Assembly (NCBI RefSeq): GCF_009866765.1
Contig: NZ_CP019431.1
Coordinates: 6,530,001 to 6,594,000, forward strand
Source of the DNA: Pseudomonas sp. S35
GTDB lineage: Bacteria; Pseudomonadota; Gammaproteobacteria; Pseudomonadales; Pseudomonadaceae
Direction of reading: 5' to 3'
Length of the DNA: 64,000 bases
Below the pieces are notes generated by a model. The model was not told the origin of the DNA. It did not search any database and saw only the letters and a list, made by a program, of their open reading frames with translations. The position numbers were made by a program, and so were the translations under genes. Shown here in pieces: positions 44,635 to 53,754 of this stretch (positions are counted from its first letter, which is position 1; each line of letters begins with the position of its first letter).

Positions 44635-45750
44635 TCACTTATGCCGTGAAACCACCTGCGTATAGAGCTCGGAATAGGCCTGCCCCAAACTTTGTGCGGT
44701 AAACACGTCGAGATAGCGCGTTCGAGCCGCCTCACCGTAGCGCTGCGCAAGGTTTGGGTTGTCCCAGAGCGTCTGCATGGCCAAGCGCAAGGCGCCAGCA
44801 TCCATCGGCGGCACGACAATACCGGTGGTGCCGTGCAAGTTGATGAAGCTGGTACCTGTGCCTATTTCACAGCAAATCAACGGTTTGCCGAACATCGCGC
44901 CTTCCAGCAAGCCGATACCGAACGCTTCTGAACGTAGGTGCGAGGGAAACACCACTGAGTAGCACGCCTGCATCAGGTTGACCTTGTCCTGTTCATCGAC
45001 ACTTCCGAGGAAGTGCACGTTGGTCAGTTGAAGGCGGGCGGCGACGCGCATGAGTTCCTGCTCCAACGGGCCAGCACCGACGATCAGCAAGGGCCAGGGC
45101 GACGCTTTCATGGCCTCCAGAAGGTAGTGCAACCCCTTGTAGTAGCGCTGAACGCCAACAAAGAGGAAAAAACGCTCGCCATACCGCCGTCGCAAATCTG
45201 CCACCGCAGCTGCGTCCGGCTCCGGGTACAGAGACTGAGCCAGGCCGATGGGAATCGCCTGGGCCTTGTCCTGGTAGCGCCGCAGCACCGTTGAGCTTTG
45301 AAGGTAATTGGGGCTGGTCGCCGCAATCGCGTCGACCCGCCCGAGGAACGCATGCATCAGCGGTCGGTAGACCTGTAGCAACACTTTCTGGCGCACGATA
45401 TCGGAGTGGTAGGTGACCACACTCGGCTTACGCAGCCCTTTGGCCAGGTGAACCAAGTCCATGAACGGCCAGGGGTAGTGGTAATGGATGACGTCAGCCT
45501 CCTGCGCCAAACGGGCGAAGTCTGCAAACGCCGACCAAGAGAACCCCGTCCTGGCGAGGTTGAGGTTCTGTCGGGACTGGTACATGCGGTAGCTGGGCGT
45601 TTGCTGGGGTGGCAGTGGCTCATCTGCCAGGGAGAGCACCGTATTCTGATAGCCTTGGGCCGCTGTCGCATCCGTCAGGTGCCGGATGAACATCTCAACG
45701 CCCCCGAACTGGTCAGGTCCGAAGGTCTTGTAGAAGTGCAAAACTCTCAC
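44635..45750 (-). CDS. GT4 glycosyltransferase, WbpZ-like
   Basis: A 371-residue GT-B enzyme. It opens MRVLHFYKTFGPDQFGGVE, resembling WbpZ of the common polysaccharide antigen pathway, and has the GT4 signature SEAFGIGLLEGAMFGKPLI with EX7E. It transfers a nucleotide sugar to the growing glycan on the cytoplasmic face. The start is GTG at 45750 with GGGAG upstream. It is the last gene of the polysaccharide operon. Confidence 0.88.
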   Translation of the reverse strand: MRVLHFYKTFGPDQFGGVEMFIRHLTDATAAQGYQNTVLSLADEPLPPQQTPSYRMYQSRQNLNLARTGFSWSAFADFARLAQEADVIHYHYPWPFMDLVHLAKGLRKPSVVTYHSDIVRQKVLLQVYRPLMHAFLGRVDAIAATSPNYLQSSTVLRRYQDKAQAIPIGLAQSLYPEPDAAAVADLRRRYGERFFLFVGVQRYYKGLHYLLEAMKASPWPLLIVGAGPLEQELMRVAARLQLTNVHFLGSVDEQDKVNLMQACYSVVFPSHLRSEAFGIGLLEGAMFGKPLICCEIGTGTSFINLHGTTGIVVPPMDAGALRLAMQTLWDNPNLAQRYGEAARTRYLDVFTAQSLGQAYSELYTQVVSRHK

Positions 45751-45772
45751 GAAAAAAGCGCTCCCGACCGCA

Positions 45773-46195
45773 TCAACCCTTTACCGACAATTTGGTCCAC
45801 AACCCATCCACTTTCTGGATCGGACATTGAGCGTTGAAACCATTTGTGTCGGTACGCACAGCCGTCAGCACCTTCGGATTGTCGTCGACTTTCGAGAAGG
45901 TGATCACGCCACAATCCTTGATGCGCACGATCAGCGGGCTGACCTCTGGAAAGGTGTTCATCTTGGCGTTGAAACCTGGATAGCCACTGATGACCTTGCT
46001 CACCTTGCCGATGACGCGGTGAGCTTCAAGGCGGGTCTCTCCGTCGGGCAACTGGTTGAAGCGCAGGTATTGGCCATCCTGTTGCGGGACATTGACCGCC
46101 ATTGGTTTGGCCGTGGCCTGAGGTGCCGGCGTGGTGGCTTTGTCACAGCCGACGAGGGTCAACAATACAGCGCCAACGACGAACATCTTGTTCAT
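45773..46195 (-). CDS. Predicted lipoprotein of the polysaccharide operon, unknown function
   Basis: A 140-residue protein with a lipoprotein signal ending in LTLVGC (Cys at the lipobox) and a Thr/Pro/Ala linker. The mature part contains two cysteines and a pattern YPGFNAKMNTFPEVSP. No family was recognised. The start at 46195 has AAGGAG; the frame extends upstream to 46243 without a signal. A 60-bp gap separates it from the preceding gene. Confidence 0.75.
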   Translation of the reverse strand: MNKMFVVGAVLLTLVGCDKATTPAPQATAKPMAVNVPQQDGQYLRFNQLPDGETRLEAHRVIGKVSKVISGYPGFNAKMNTFPEVSPLIVRIKDCGVITFSKVDDNPKVLTAVRTDTNGFNAQCPIQKVDGLWTKLSVKG

Positions 46196-46255
46196 GCGGC
46201 GATACTCCTTGTGAGGATTGGAAAGAATAGGTTTGTCGATCATGGTGACGTGTAC

Positions 46256-47260
46256 TCAGGTACGTCCCGCACCGCAGAGGCGCCGATACCGATCACGCGC
46301 CGCCACGGCAATACGCGGCGAAAACGAGAACAACAGCAGCGAAGACGCGGACACCAGCCAGCGTCGACGAAACCAGCAGAGCGCGTATTTATTGAGCAAC
46401 AAGTGCAGGTAGCGTCCCACCCTGTGCCGCCCCGAACGACGAGCGCGCAGGGTGCTGAGGTCATCTGCGGTCAGGATCGTTTCGGGTGCGTAAGGATCCG
46501 TGAGGAATCGCGCTGGCGGTGTCACGCCGAGACTCTGCCAGTCGTGGACTTCGAAATTGTCCAGCAGCAGGTCTTCCCATGCGCAGAACGCAGCGAAGCG
46601 GGTGTCCGAGATATGTTCAAGGTCCAGCGCCACGCCGCAGGTTTGTATGAAGCGCAGCAGGATGGCCTGCTCGGGCAGCAGCCGGAAAGAGGTGTAGCCC
46701 TGGAACGTGCCGATCGGATTGATCCGAGGGCCGCCTGCCAGGTAGACAAATTCAGCCGGTAGCGGACCGATGCTCCAGAGCCGCCGAAGGTCATCAGTGC
46801 GACCAAACTGCAGCGTATCGCTCAGGTGAAACAGGTAGCAGAGTTTGATCGGATTGCGCAGGAACAGGTTAGAGACGCCAATCCTTGCGCCCAGCAGGTT
46901 TGCGGGTTGCTCCTCGCCCATCAGCGTCAGCAGCGCGTCGCTGCACAGCACGTGATCGGTGCGCAGTTTGAGTGAGAACTCCCGCGTCGCCAGGGCCATG
47001 CCATTGGCGACGGAGCCAATGAGTTTGTTGACGTTATTGAGGTTGCCGTTGACGTCGTCGAAATGCCTGGGCGACGCATCGACGACGCACTGCACGCCCT
47101 CATAGGCCACGTCGGTGCGGTCATCCGTGGTAGATAGGATGATCTGCGCCCCAGGCAGGTAGTGGCGCACCGACTGTATGGCGCGCGCGGCGATATCCAC
47201 CGCGCCGTCCCGCAGAGGGCCTTGGAGAATGACCGAGAGCCTGCCTGCGTCGATGCTCAT
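46256..47260 (-). CDS. WavE family lipopolysaccharide synthesis protein
   Basis: A 334-residue protein resembling WavE of Vibrio LPS core synthesis: LSVILQGPLRDG at the start, LSTTDDRTDV, and LNNVNKLIGSVANGM with a SLKLRTDH motif like a glycosyltransferase DxD (RTDH). A likely cytoplasmic sugar or substituent transferase. Its ATG overlaps the previous stop (ATGA). Confidence 0.8.
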   Translation of the reverse strand: MSIDAGRLSVILQGPLRDGAVDIAARAIQSVRHYLPGAQIILSTTDDRTDVAYEGVQCVVDASPRHFDDVNGNLNNVNKLIGSVANGMALATREFSLKLRTDHVLCSDALLTLMGEEQPANLLGARIGVSNLFLRNPIKLCYLFHLSDTLQFGRTDDLRRLWSIGPLPAEFVYLAGGPRINPIGTFQGYTSFRLLPEQAILLRFIQTCGVALDLEHISDTRFAAFCAWEDLLLDNFEVHDWQSLGVTPPARFLTDPYAPETILTADDLSTLRARRSGRHRVGRYLHLLLNKYALCWFRRRWLVSASSLLLFSFSPRIAVAARDRYRRLCGAGRT

Positions 47261-48735
47261 GCGCGTTCGTTCAAGGTGTTCGCCAACATCAGGGCAAGGG
47301 CGACGACCGTCACTGTCGGGTTGCGTGACCCGCAGCGCGGAAACAACGAAGACCCGGCGACGTAGACGTTTTCAGTGCCCTTGACGCGAAAGTCCTTATC
47401 GACCACCGCGTTGTCACCCGCGCTCATGTTCAACATGCCCACGAGGTGATGGGTCCCGAAGGCATTTTGATAATGTGCTTGTTCGGCTTCACGAACGGGC
47501 AACACCCCAAGTGCTTCCATCTTTGCGTAGATCGCGGCAATTACCGCATCGTAGCGGTGTTTATTTCCGTGGTAGCCGTCGGTGTCCATGCGTACGGCAC
47601 CGCCCTCATAGAACAGCGAAACGTCCCACTGCGGCGGAATTTCCAAGAGGATGTACAAGCTCAGGGTGCCGGCCAGTTCTTCAACCGATTCCTGTACCGC
47701 CCAGCTGTTCATCTTTTTCAGGTCCAGCGCGCCGGCCAGGGCTGCATTACTGGCCGATGTCATCAGGCCCAGCGTGGTGTACTCGATGCCATCCAGTTCA
47801 CCAGAAAGCTCCGGGATCACCACCTGCGCGGCGGTATTGACCTGGAAGAACGGGATCTTCGCCTTAGGCAAGTGACAGGCCAGTTCGGCAACCGCGTGGT
47901 CCTGGCAGTAACGCCCGATGAACGCCTTCGGGGTTTGCGGCGGCAAGTTGCTTTTCCACAGCAGCTTCAACGATTCTACGCCGTGCGCCGCAATGACCAC
48001 GCGATTGAAACGAATACTTAGAGGCCCCTTGGGTGTCTGGCAGATCGCCTCAACGGCCTTGCCGTCCTCGAAGCGCAAATGATCGACCAGCACCTCGTTC
48101 ATCACCTGTGCGTTGTTGCGGATATGCAGTGAACGGGTCTTGGCGTCCATCGGGCATAACTCGCAGTCGCCCGCCCCCATGCAGAGGCCTTGCCCATCGA
48201 GGTTTTCCACGGACAGGTTGTGCGCCTGCGCACCGATATAGGCTTGCGGAAAATAAGGCGACAAGGCTTGGTGCCAACGATGCGTGCCTTGGATTTCGGA
48301 CAGCGAGTTGCGCTCGTCGGGGTCACGGGGGTCAGCACTGATGCGCAGCAGGCGCTCGGCATTGCGGTAATGAGGTTGCAACGTTTGGAAGTCGAATGGC
48401 CAACGGAACCCATCGGCCGTCTGGTCAAACATCGACGCAGAAAGCCGGAAGCTCAACCCGCCCCAGTGGTTGGAACAGCCGCCATCGACCAGGATGTAGT
48501 CGGAGGCACAATCGGGCGGTAGCTCCTCGGGCATATTGAAGGCGTGCACGGACTCATAGGAACGGCGAATCAGCGCATCGTGGCGGTCGGCTTTTTCCAT
48601 GGCGTTGAATCGAGCGCGTCGTTCAAAGATGTTGAACTTCTCACCGCGTTCAACGATGAGGCAAGGGCCCGTCAAACCATGCGCAACGGTACGTCCGGCA
48701 AAGCCGTTGCCGATAATCAGTGTTTCAACAAACAT
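47257..48735 (-). CDS. GMC-type FAD oxidoreductase
   Basis: A 492-residue flavoprotein. It starts with an FAD Rossmann motif (LIIGNGFAGRTVA), followed by GGCSNHWGGLSFRL and a C-terminal GMC segment GTENVYVAGSSLFPRCGSRNPT. It oxidises an alcohol group, here perhaps of a sugar. No signal peptide is present, but the adjacent Tat-signal small protein may carry it across the membrane, as gluconate dehydrogenase subunits do (inference). Confidence 0.85.
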   Translation of the reverse strand: MFVETLIIGNGFAGRTVAHGLTGPCLIVERGEKFNIFERRARFNAMEKADRHDALIRRSYESVHAFNMPEELPPDCASDYILVDGGCSNHWGGLSFRLSASMFDQTADGFRWPFDFQTLQPHYRNAERLLRISADPRDPDERNSLSEIQGTHRWHQALSPYFPQAYIGAQAHNLSVENLDGQGLCMGAGDCELCPMDAKTRSLHIRNNAQVMNEVLVDHLRFEDGKAVEAICQTPKGPLSIRFNRVVIAAHGVESLKLLWKSNLPPQTPKAFIGRYCQDHAVAELACHLPKAKIPFFQVNTAAQVVIPELSGELDGIEYTTLGLMTSASNAALAGALDLKKMNSWAVQESVEELAGTLSLYILLEIPPQWDVSLFYEGGAVRMDTDGYHGNKHRYDAVIAAIYAKMEALGVLPVREAEQAHYQNAFGTHHLVGMLNMSAGDNAVVDKDFRVKGTENVYVAGSSLFPRCGSRNPTVTVVALALMLANTLNERA

Positions 48736-49040
48736 TAGCCTGTAACTCTATAAAAACCGGGCGTACCCAACGTGCGGGTATAGGGCTCTACCACGAACAA
48801 TGAACGGTTGTGGTGGACCAGATGGTGGAGGATGGCCTCTCGGTCTTCATCCTTGAGGTTGCGCGAATAAAGCTTGATCAGCAGATCGGGGGGCATGTGA
48901 TGGAATTTCACCTGCGAATTGCCCTGCTGGAGCGCACGAAAATCAACGCTCTTGACCATCGATCGGCGACCCAGCCAGCCCCCTAGCGCTACGCCACTCG
49001 CGAATACACCTAGCCCCGCAACGAACTGTCTACGCTTCAT
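48735..49040 (-). CDS. Small Tat-signal protein, probable partner of the GMC oxidoreductase
   Basis: A 101-residue protein with a Tat-like signal (KRRQFVAGLGVFASGVAL). It is followed by a short mature domain with several His (KFHHMPPD, LHHLVHHNRS). Membrane dehydrogenases pair a GMC subunit with a small Tat-signal subunit, and this gene directly precedes the GMC gene (TAATG junction). I do not recognise the family with certainty. Confidence 0.7.
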   Translation of the reverse strand: MKRRQFVAGLGVFASGVALGGWLGRRSMVKSVDFRALQQGNSQVKFHHMPPDLLIKLYSRNLKDEDREAILHHLVHHNRSLFVVEPYTRTLGTPGFYRVTG

Positions 49041-49044
49041 CGGC

Positions 49045-49662
49045 TCACGATCTCACGCGGACGATGCGTTGGTAGAAAAAGCGGGCCAGTTGGCGCAACT
49101 TGGAAACCGGCCACGCAATAAACGGCGAACTGAACAGGGCTTTCTCCAATATGGTAGAAAGCAGGAACAGTTGGTAGCGATCCGCATCCTGCGCAGCGTT
49201 GCCACCGCTGGAGGTGCTGTTGAACACGCCGTTGACTTGGCGTGCCATGTGGCCCAGTTGCAGGCGCGGCATCAACAGCACAATGTGTTTGTCACGCAGG
49301 GCGTTGGACAAAAACGTGAACGTCGCCAACTTGCGGATGAAGTCCTTGATGACCAGTTGTTCGTGCAGGCCGAAATCAATCAACAACCATGACTCGCAAG
49401 CCGCCCCCAGTTTTGAACGGATCACATTGGCATCGGACACAAACTCGCCATTGTTGACACTGCCTTTGTCGTGCAGGAAATCATCCAGCACAAACGCTCT
49501 GACGGTCGGCGCAGGCTGTACCTGGGGCACCGACCATGTGCACTCATCGATCACCACGATCTGGGTGAGCAACGAGGACGGCTGTTCAACCTGTGACAGG
49601 AAGGTCACCAGTTGCACTTGCTGGCCGTGCGCTGCCTCTTGGGAAATCAGAAAAATGTTCAT
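49045..49662 (-). CDS. Unrecognised protein of the polysaccharide operon
   Basis: A 205-residue cytoplasmic-looking protein (MNIFLISQEAAHGQQVQ opening, LTQIVVIDECTW, then LLMPRLQLGHMARQV). The C-terminal end is hydrophobic-basic (FIAWPVSKLRQLARFFYQR). No family is recognised; a glycosyltransferase-like or associated function is possible from position alone. The ATG overlaps the preceding stop (ATGA). Confidence 0.65.
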   Translation of the reverse strand: MNIFLISQEAAHGQQVQLVTFLSQVEQPSSLLTQIVVIDECTWSVPQVQPAPTVRAFVLDDFLHDKGSVNNGEFVSDANVIRSKLGAACESWLLIDFGLHEQLVIKDFIRKLATFTFLSNALRDKHIVLLMPRLQLGHMARQVNGVFNSTSSGGNAAQDADRYQLFLLSTILEKALFSSPFIAWPVSKLRQLARFFYQRIVRVRS

Positions 49663-51434
49663 TTCCTGTGCTCCACATAGCGTTGGAACGGTGTGGAGTT
49701 GTAGATCGCGCGCACGCACTCACGAAAGCCCGAAAAATAGAAAACCTCGCCGTTTCGACGGTACAGCCTAATAGCCGACAGCAAGGTTCCAGGCACGCTC
49801 AGGAGGCGAGGATGGAAGTAGTCCTCCAACCCTTCATAGAACCAGCTTTGCAGCGGGCGCTGGCGCAGCATGTTACGGAACTCGGAGCTGCCGTAGACCA
49901 GGTTGCGCTTCGCCTCGCGGGGGTTCTCCATGAACTGGAAAGCAATCGACTCGACCATGGTGTTGGGCAATTGGTCCAGGAGCACCCATTTCTCAAAATC
50001 GCGGATGAACATCGTCACGGATTCCAGGTTATTGCCGAAACCACAGCCCTGCACCACTTCGTCCACCAACTTCAGCCAGGCCCGGGAGCTGATAACCTTC
50101 AAGCCGGTAGGGATATGAGGGACCGTGTCACCCATCGCATACTTATTGGCAAACCGCTGCAAGCGGATAAGCGCTTCGTTTGCCGACATGCGAATCAGCG
50201 GTTTCTTGCGCAAGAACGAAAACTGCGAAGGGCCTGTGCGGCCATAGCGACCGCTGCAGGATTCGACGGGCGATTCAGCACCGAGCAGTGCCCTGGACGT
50301 CACCGATTGAGTGATGCCATACGGATTGACCCGCGTCGGCACGCCGCCCTTGGATGCACGAATGCCATGTTCGATATCTTCGAACTCGGCCCACAGCAGG
50401 GACTCGTCAAGGGTGAACGCCTGCCACACTTCCTTGCGACAAATGTACAGGCTGCCGGTGGGGTAGCTGGCGTCTTTGGCGTATCGCACAGGGCTCGCAA
50501 AACAGAAACCGGTACGTTCAATTTCCGCAAACAGCGCCGGGGCGATGCTGACCACTTCGTTGTCGCGTCGATGCATACCTTTCATGCCTTCGGCGATCAC
50601 ACCCATCGCCATGCCGTAATCTGAATAGCGGCGCGGCCCGACGTTGCGCACATTGTCGAAGAACAGGCTTTGCAGTGTCATCAACGGGTAACGTGGGCCG
50701 AAGCGGCGGACCATTTCGCCGAAGTGCGTCGGCAAGAACACCCGATCATGCAAGATAACCAAGTTGTTATAGCGGGCTTCATCGGCGATGCGGTTCTTCT
50801 TCTTGCAGATCTGCACGGGTGGCGCGGTGATGTCTTCCCCCACGATGCGCACCTGATCGAAATAGCGGAAGTTCTTGCCTGGCGTGCCACACAGAAGGAT
50901 TTCCTTGTTGGGGATATCCAGTTCAAGAATGCGCTGCACGACGGCATTGAGCACCGTGGCATCTTCGGGGCCCACCGGGATACCGAAGGTCCAACTGTCC
51001 AGATCATCGTCTGTCTGTGCCGGCAGCAACCCGGCCTTGCGGTAAACCACGCGGTCGGCGCTACGCTCGACGCAGACCATGGCCGTGTTGAAGTAGGCGC
51101 GGTCCAGGTAGCTGTCTACCGAGGAGTCTTCAATGACGGTGAGTGTTTCGCCCACTGCCAGAAAGTGCGCGGCGTCCCACAACAGCAAGGGGCTCAGTTG
51201 TGAGTCGCTTTGCACACCGTAAAAGCAGTACGACCCGGGACCATAGATATCCAGCGGCCGTTTTGCTGCATGCAGCCCTTTGAGCGTGATATCAGGGCGG
51301 CCTTGCTCGAAGCGACGGAAGGAAAACAACGTCTGGTTGCCTTCCATCATGCTCAGGTCGGCCGGGAGCGCGCGCAGTTGTTTGGGCGCGAGGTAGCCCA
51401 GCTTCGGATCATGTTGCAGCTCTATCGTTTTCAT
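49659..51434 (-). CDS. Putative glycan-synthesis enzyme, family not recognised
   Basis: A 591-residue protein. An N-terminal region (KTIELQHDPKLGYLAPK ... GPGSYCFYGVQSDSQ, LWDAAHFLAVGE) is followed by a GT-A-like central region (FGIPVGPEDATVLNAVV, ILLCGTPGKNF, YNNLVILHDRVFLP) with a DxD-like LLWAEFEDIEHG. A glycosyltransferase of a GT2-like fold is plausible but unproven. It ends where the 205-residue protein begins, suggesting the two act together. Confidence 0.6.
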   Translation of the reverse strand: MKTIELQHDPKLGYLAPKQLRALPADLSMMEGNQTLFSFRRFEQGRPDITLKGLHAAKRPLDIYGPGSYCFYGVQSDSQLSPLLLWDAAHFLAVGETLTVIEDSSVDSYLDRAYFNTAMVCVERSADRVVYRKAGLLPAQTDDDLDSWTFGIPVGPEDATVLNAVVQRILELDIPNKEILLCGTPGKNFRYFDQVRIVGEDITAPPVQICKKKNRIADEARYNNLVILHDRVFLPTHFGEMVRRFGPRYPLMTLQSLFFDNVRNVGPRRYSDYGMAMGVIAEGMKGMHRRDNEVVSIAPALFAEIERTGFCFASPVRYAKDASYPTGSLYICRKEVWQAFTLDESLLWAEFEDIEHGIRASKGGVPTRVNPYGITQSVTSRALLGAESPVESCSGRYGRTGPSQFSFLRKKPLIRMSANEALIRLQRFANKYAMGDTVPHIPTGLKVISSRAWLKLVDEVVQGCGFGNNLESVTMFIRDFEKWVLLDQLPNTMVESIAFQFMENPREAKRNLVYGSSEFRNMLRQRPLQSWFYEGLEDYFHPRLLSVPGTLLSAIRLYRRNGEVFYFSGFRECVRAIYNSTPFQRYVEHRK

Positions 51435-51757
51435 TCTTCTACGACATATTTGTCATTCAGCGCGCCCGGCACTTTGACCACCACGGTCACCGCATCACTA
51501 AGTGCCTTGAAGGCCGTGATGTCGCCTGGTTCCAGCACGACGATCTCGCCGGCGCCCCAGGTCTTGCCACACATCTGGACTTCACCGGACAAGATCAGCG
51601 TCACTTCAGTGGCGATCTTGTGATAGTGAGCCGCCTCAGCATCACCCGCCGAGTAAGGTTTGACGGCAACTTCACAGGCTTGTGTGCTGAATGCAGTAGG
51701 CGTGAAACCACCGACGAACCAGCCCTTGACCATGTCTTTCAGATTGGCGGAGTTCAT
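51431..51757 (-). CDS. Small cupin-domain protein
   Basis: A 108-residue cupin with AAHYHKIATEVTLILSGEV, where His, His and Glu form the metal-binding motif 1, and LEPGDITAFKAL as motif 2. It may be a sugar isomerase/epimerase or a binding protein. It overlaps the gene before and after by four bases each. Confidence 0.75.
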   Translation of the reverse strand: MNSANLKDMVKGWFVGGFTPTAFSTQACEVAVKPYSAGDAEAAHYHKIATEVTLILSGEVQMCGKTWGAGEIVVLEPGDITAFKALSDAVTVVVKVPGALNDKYVVEE

Positions 51758-52485
51758 CTTGGACCTACATTCTCGAACGCATGTAACTGGTGATGGCTCT
51801 TGAGCGGGTGGTACTGGCTCGGATCCACGCGGTGGGTTCCGATCTTCTTGTGCAGCAGCACCAGTTCGTTGAGTGCCGGTGCAATGTAGAACGCATCGTT
51901 GACCTTGAAGTCCTTGCGGATCATTTCCTTCACGGCCTCGACAAACACACAGCCTTTGGCGAACCAGTACAGGCCGGCCACGGCATGGTTGCTGATGGGG
52001 TTTTTCTCAGCCGCCTCGACCACATAACCGTGCTCATTCTTGCGCACGAACGAGTAGCGCGGGTGCAACGACTTGAAGACCACTACGCCGGCATCGCACT
52101 CATCGCTACGGAAGTCTTCGACAATGTCGCCAAGCGCCGCGTCGAGCAGTTCGTTGCAGCTGAGAATCAGCAGTTCGTCGTCGTTGTCGATGCTCTCGGC
52201 CGCCAACAGTGCGGTGCAGGCCGCACCCATTGTCAACGCATGGACCGAGTGAATAGAGGCAATTGGACTCATCTGCTGCAGCATGTTGCGCAGGTGATAC
52301 TTGGCCACGTCTGCCTTGGGTAGCATGCAGGAGATGCTGGAAGGTTGCAGTTCGAGGCATTTTTCAACCAGGTCCTGGATCAACGGAACGCCGTCACGCT
52401 CCGACAGGTAGCCCGGGTAGTTGCTTTCGGCCATGACCGAAGCGGTATCGCCCCCGGCCAGGAGTATGACGTTCAACTTGCGCAC
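51754..52485 (-). CDS. Nucleotidyltransferase-like protein
   Basis: A 243-residue protein with a nucleotide-diphosphosugar pyrophosphorylase-like fold: VILLAGGDTASVMAES, LILSCNELLDAALGD and a middle segment VVVFKSLHPRYSFVRK. The classic GxGTR loop is absent, so the active form is unclear. It likely makes a nucleotide-activated sugar or alcohol for the operon's polymer. Overlaps the HAD gene by 13 bases. Confidence 0.7.
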   Translation of the reverse strand: MRKLNVILLAGGDTASVMAESNYPGYLSERDGVPLIQDLVEKCLELQPSSISCMLPKADVAKYHLRNMLQQMSPIASIHSVHALTMGAACTALLAAESIDNDDELLILSCNELLDAALGDIVEDFRSDECDAGVVVFKSLHPRYSFVRKNEHGYVVEAAEKNPISNHAVAGLYWFAKGCVFVEAVKEMIRKDFKVNDAFYIAPALNELVLLHKKIGTHRVDPSQYHPLKSHHQLHAFENVGPR

Positions 52486-53126
52486 AACAATTTCTCCTGC
52501 TCTGACGCTTTATTGATCTGCTCGATCCGGGCAGTGATGTTGTCCAGGTTCACATCATTGACGTCCTCGACAACCAGCACGTGAGCACCGGAAGCACGCG
52601 CGGCACGAATGCCGTTCTCGTTGTCTTCCACGATCAGGCACTCTTGCGGCAGCAGTCCGAAGGACTCGATGGCCTTGATGTAGATGTCGGGGGCAGGTTT
52701 GGCGTGTTCCACGTCTTCGTTGGAAAACTTGAGGTCCAGATACTGATCCAGGCGCGACTTCTCCATCATCACCTCGACCGTGTTGGCAATCGAATTGGAG
52801 GCTACTGCCAGCTTGTAGCCGAGGCTCTTGAGCGACGACAACGCGTACTGGTGAATGAAGCTCGGCTTGCACTGTGCATAGACGATTTCCATCGTATACA
52901 TCTGCTTCATCTCGTTGATGAAGGGGTGCAGTTCGATAGGCAAGTCACGCTCCAGGCTGAGTATGTCCAGCTTGCGTGAGGTTGGCAGACCGTCATAGGT
53001 GGTCAGGTGCTCGTGGCGGCTGATCGTGTGGCCGAAGAGGTTCAGCGCTTTGTTCAGCGCCTCGTAATGCCAGTCCTTCGCTTCGATCAACACGCCGTCC
53101 ATGTCGAAAATCACGGCTTTAATCAT
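52473..53126 (-). CDS. HAD-superfamily phosphatase
   Basis: A 217-residue beta-phosphoglucomutase-like HAD enzyme with nucleophile DMDGV at residues 8-12, a helical cap, VASNSIANT, and the distal KPAPDIYIKA and EDNENGIRAARASG. A likely phosphatase for a sugar or alcohol phosphate feeding the neighbouring nucleotidyltransferases. Confidence 0.87.
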   Translation of the reverse strand: MIKAVIFDMDGVLIEAKDWHYEALNKALNLFGHTISRHEHLTTYDGLPTSRKLDILSLERDLPIELHPFINEMKQMYTMEIVYAQCKPSFIHQYALSSLKSLGYKLAVASNSIANTVEVMMEKSRLDQYLDLKFSNEDVEHAKPAPDIYIKAIESFGLLPQECLIVEDNENGIRAARASGAHVLVVEDVNDVNLDNITARIEQINKASEQEKLLCAS

Positions 53127-53130
53127 GATG

Positions 53131-53748
53131 TCATTCCTTGAAGAAAGTGCGAGCTGCTTCAGGCAGGTCGGTACATAACGTCAGGTTGTGGGAGCCCTGG
53201 AATTCGGCGAGTAGTCGCCACAAGGGCAAATGTTCGCGACCGTGCAGTTCCGAGGACACCACACTGACCTGCTTGCCCTGACCCAGCAGGTCGGCGAGTT
53301 GGCCGGGCGAGTACCACTCAGCACCGAAGCTATCCAGCCAAACGCCGTCGGCTTCATGAAGCCAAGCCGGAACCGGCTCGACCTCACTCTGGCGGGTATA
53401 GGTGCACACACCGCTGGCGAGGTAACTGCGCATATCGGGCACGGCCATGTCGAAGACAAACCAATTGCTATGGCCATGGGCGTCGAACGCCGCCTTCAGC
53501 GGGGCGCAGAGTCCGTCAGCCTTGATATTCATGGCCAGCGGCAGGTTGCGCCCGGCCATGATCGCCAGCAGTTCGTCCAGCGGCATTTCGCTGCCGTCGG
53601 GCATGTCGTGGGAAATGACCAAGCGCCCACCGATGTCGCGCACATCGGTTTCCGTGCCGAAGCCCAGGTCGAAGGAACGCTCGAAGGCGGCTTTCTGGTT
53701 ACGCTCGGGCTTTTGCAGCCAATAACCGCGGTGACTGATAATCTGCAT
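53131..53748 (-). CDS. Glycerophosphodiester phosphodiesterase-like protein
   Basis: A 205-residue cytoplasmic TIM-barrel protein with the GDPD opening ISHRGYW and the metal site FGTETDVRDIGGRLVISHD. It lacks the full length of GlpQ-type enzymes (about 250) and may act on a small phosphodiester precursor in the polymer pathway. It starts five bases after the HAD gene's stop in transcription order. Confidence 0.75.
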   Translation of the reverse strand: MQIISHRGYWLQKPERNQKAAFERSFDLGFGTETDVRDIGGRLVISHDMPDGSEMPLDELLAIMAGRNLPLAMNIKADGLCAPLKAAFDAHGHSNWFVFDMAVPDMRSYLASGVCTYTRQSEVEPVPAWLHEADGVWLDSFGAEWYSPGQLADLLGQGKQVSVVSSELHGREHLPLWRLLAEFQGSHNLTLCTDLPEAARTFFKE

Positions 53749-53754
53749 GACAGA

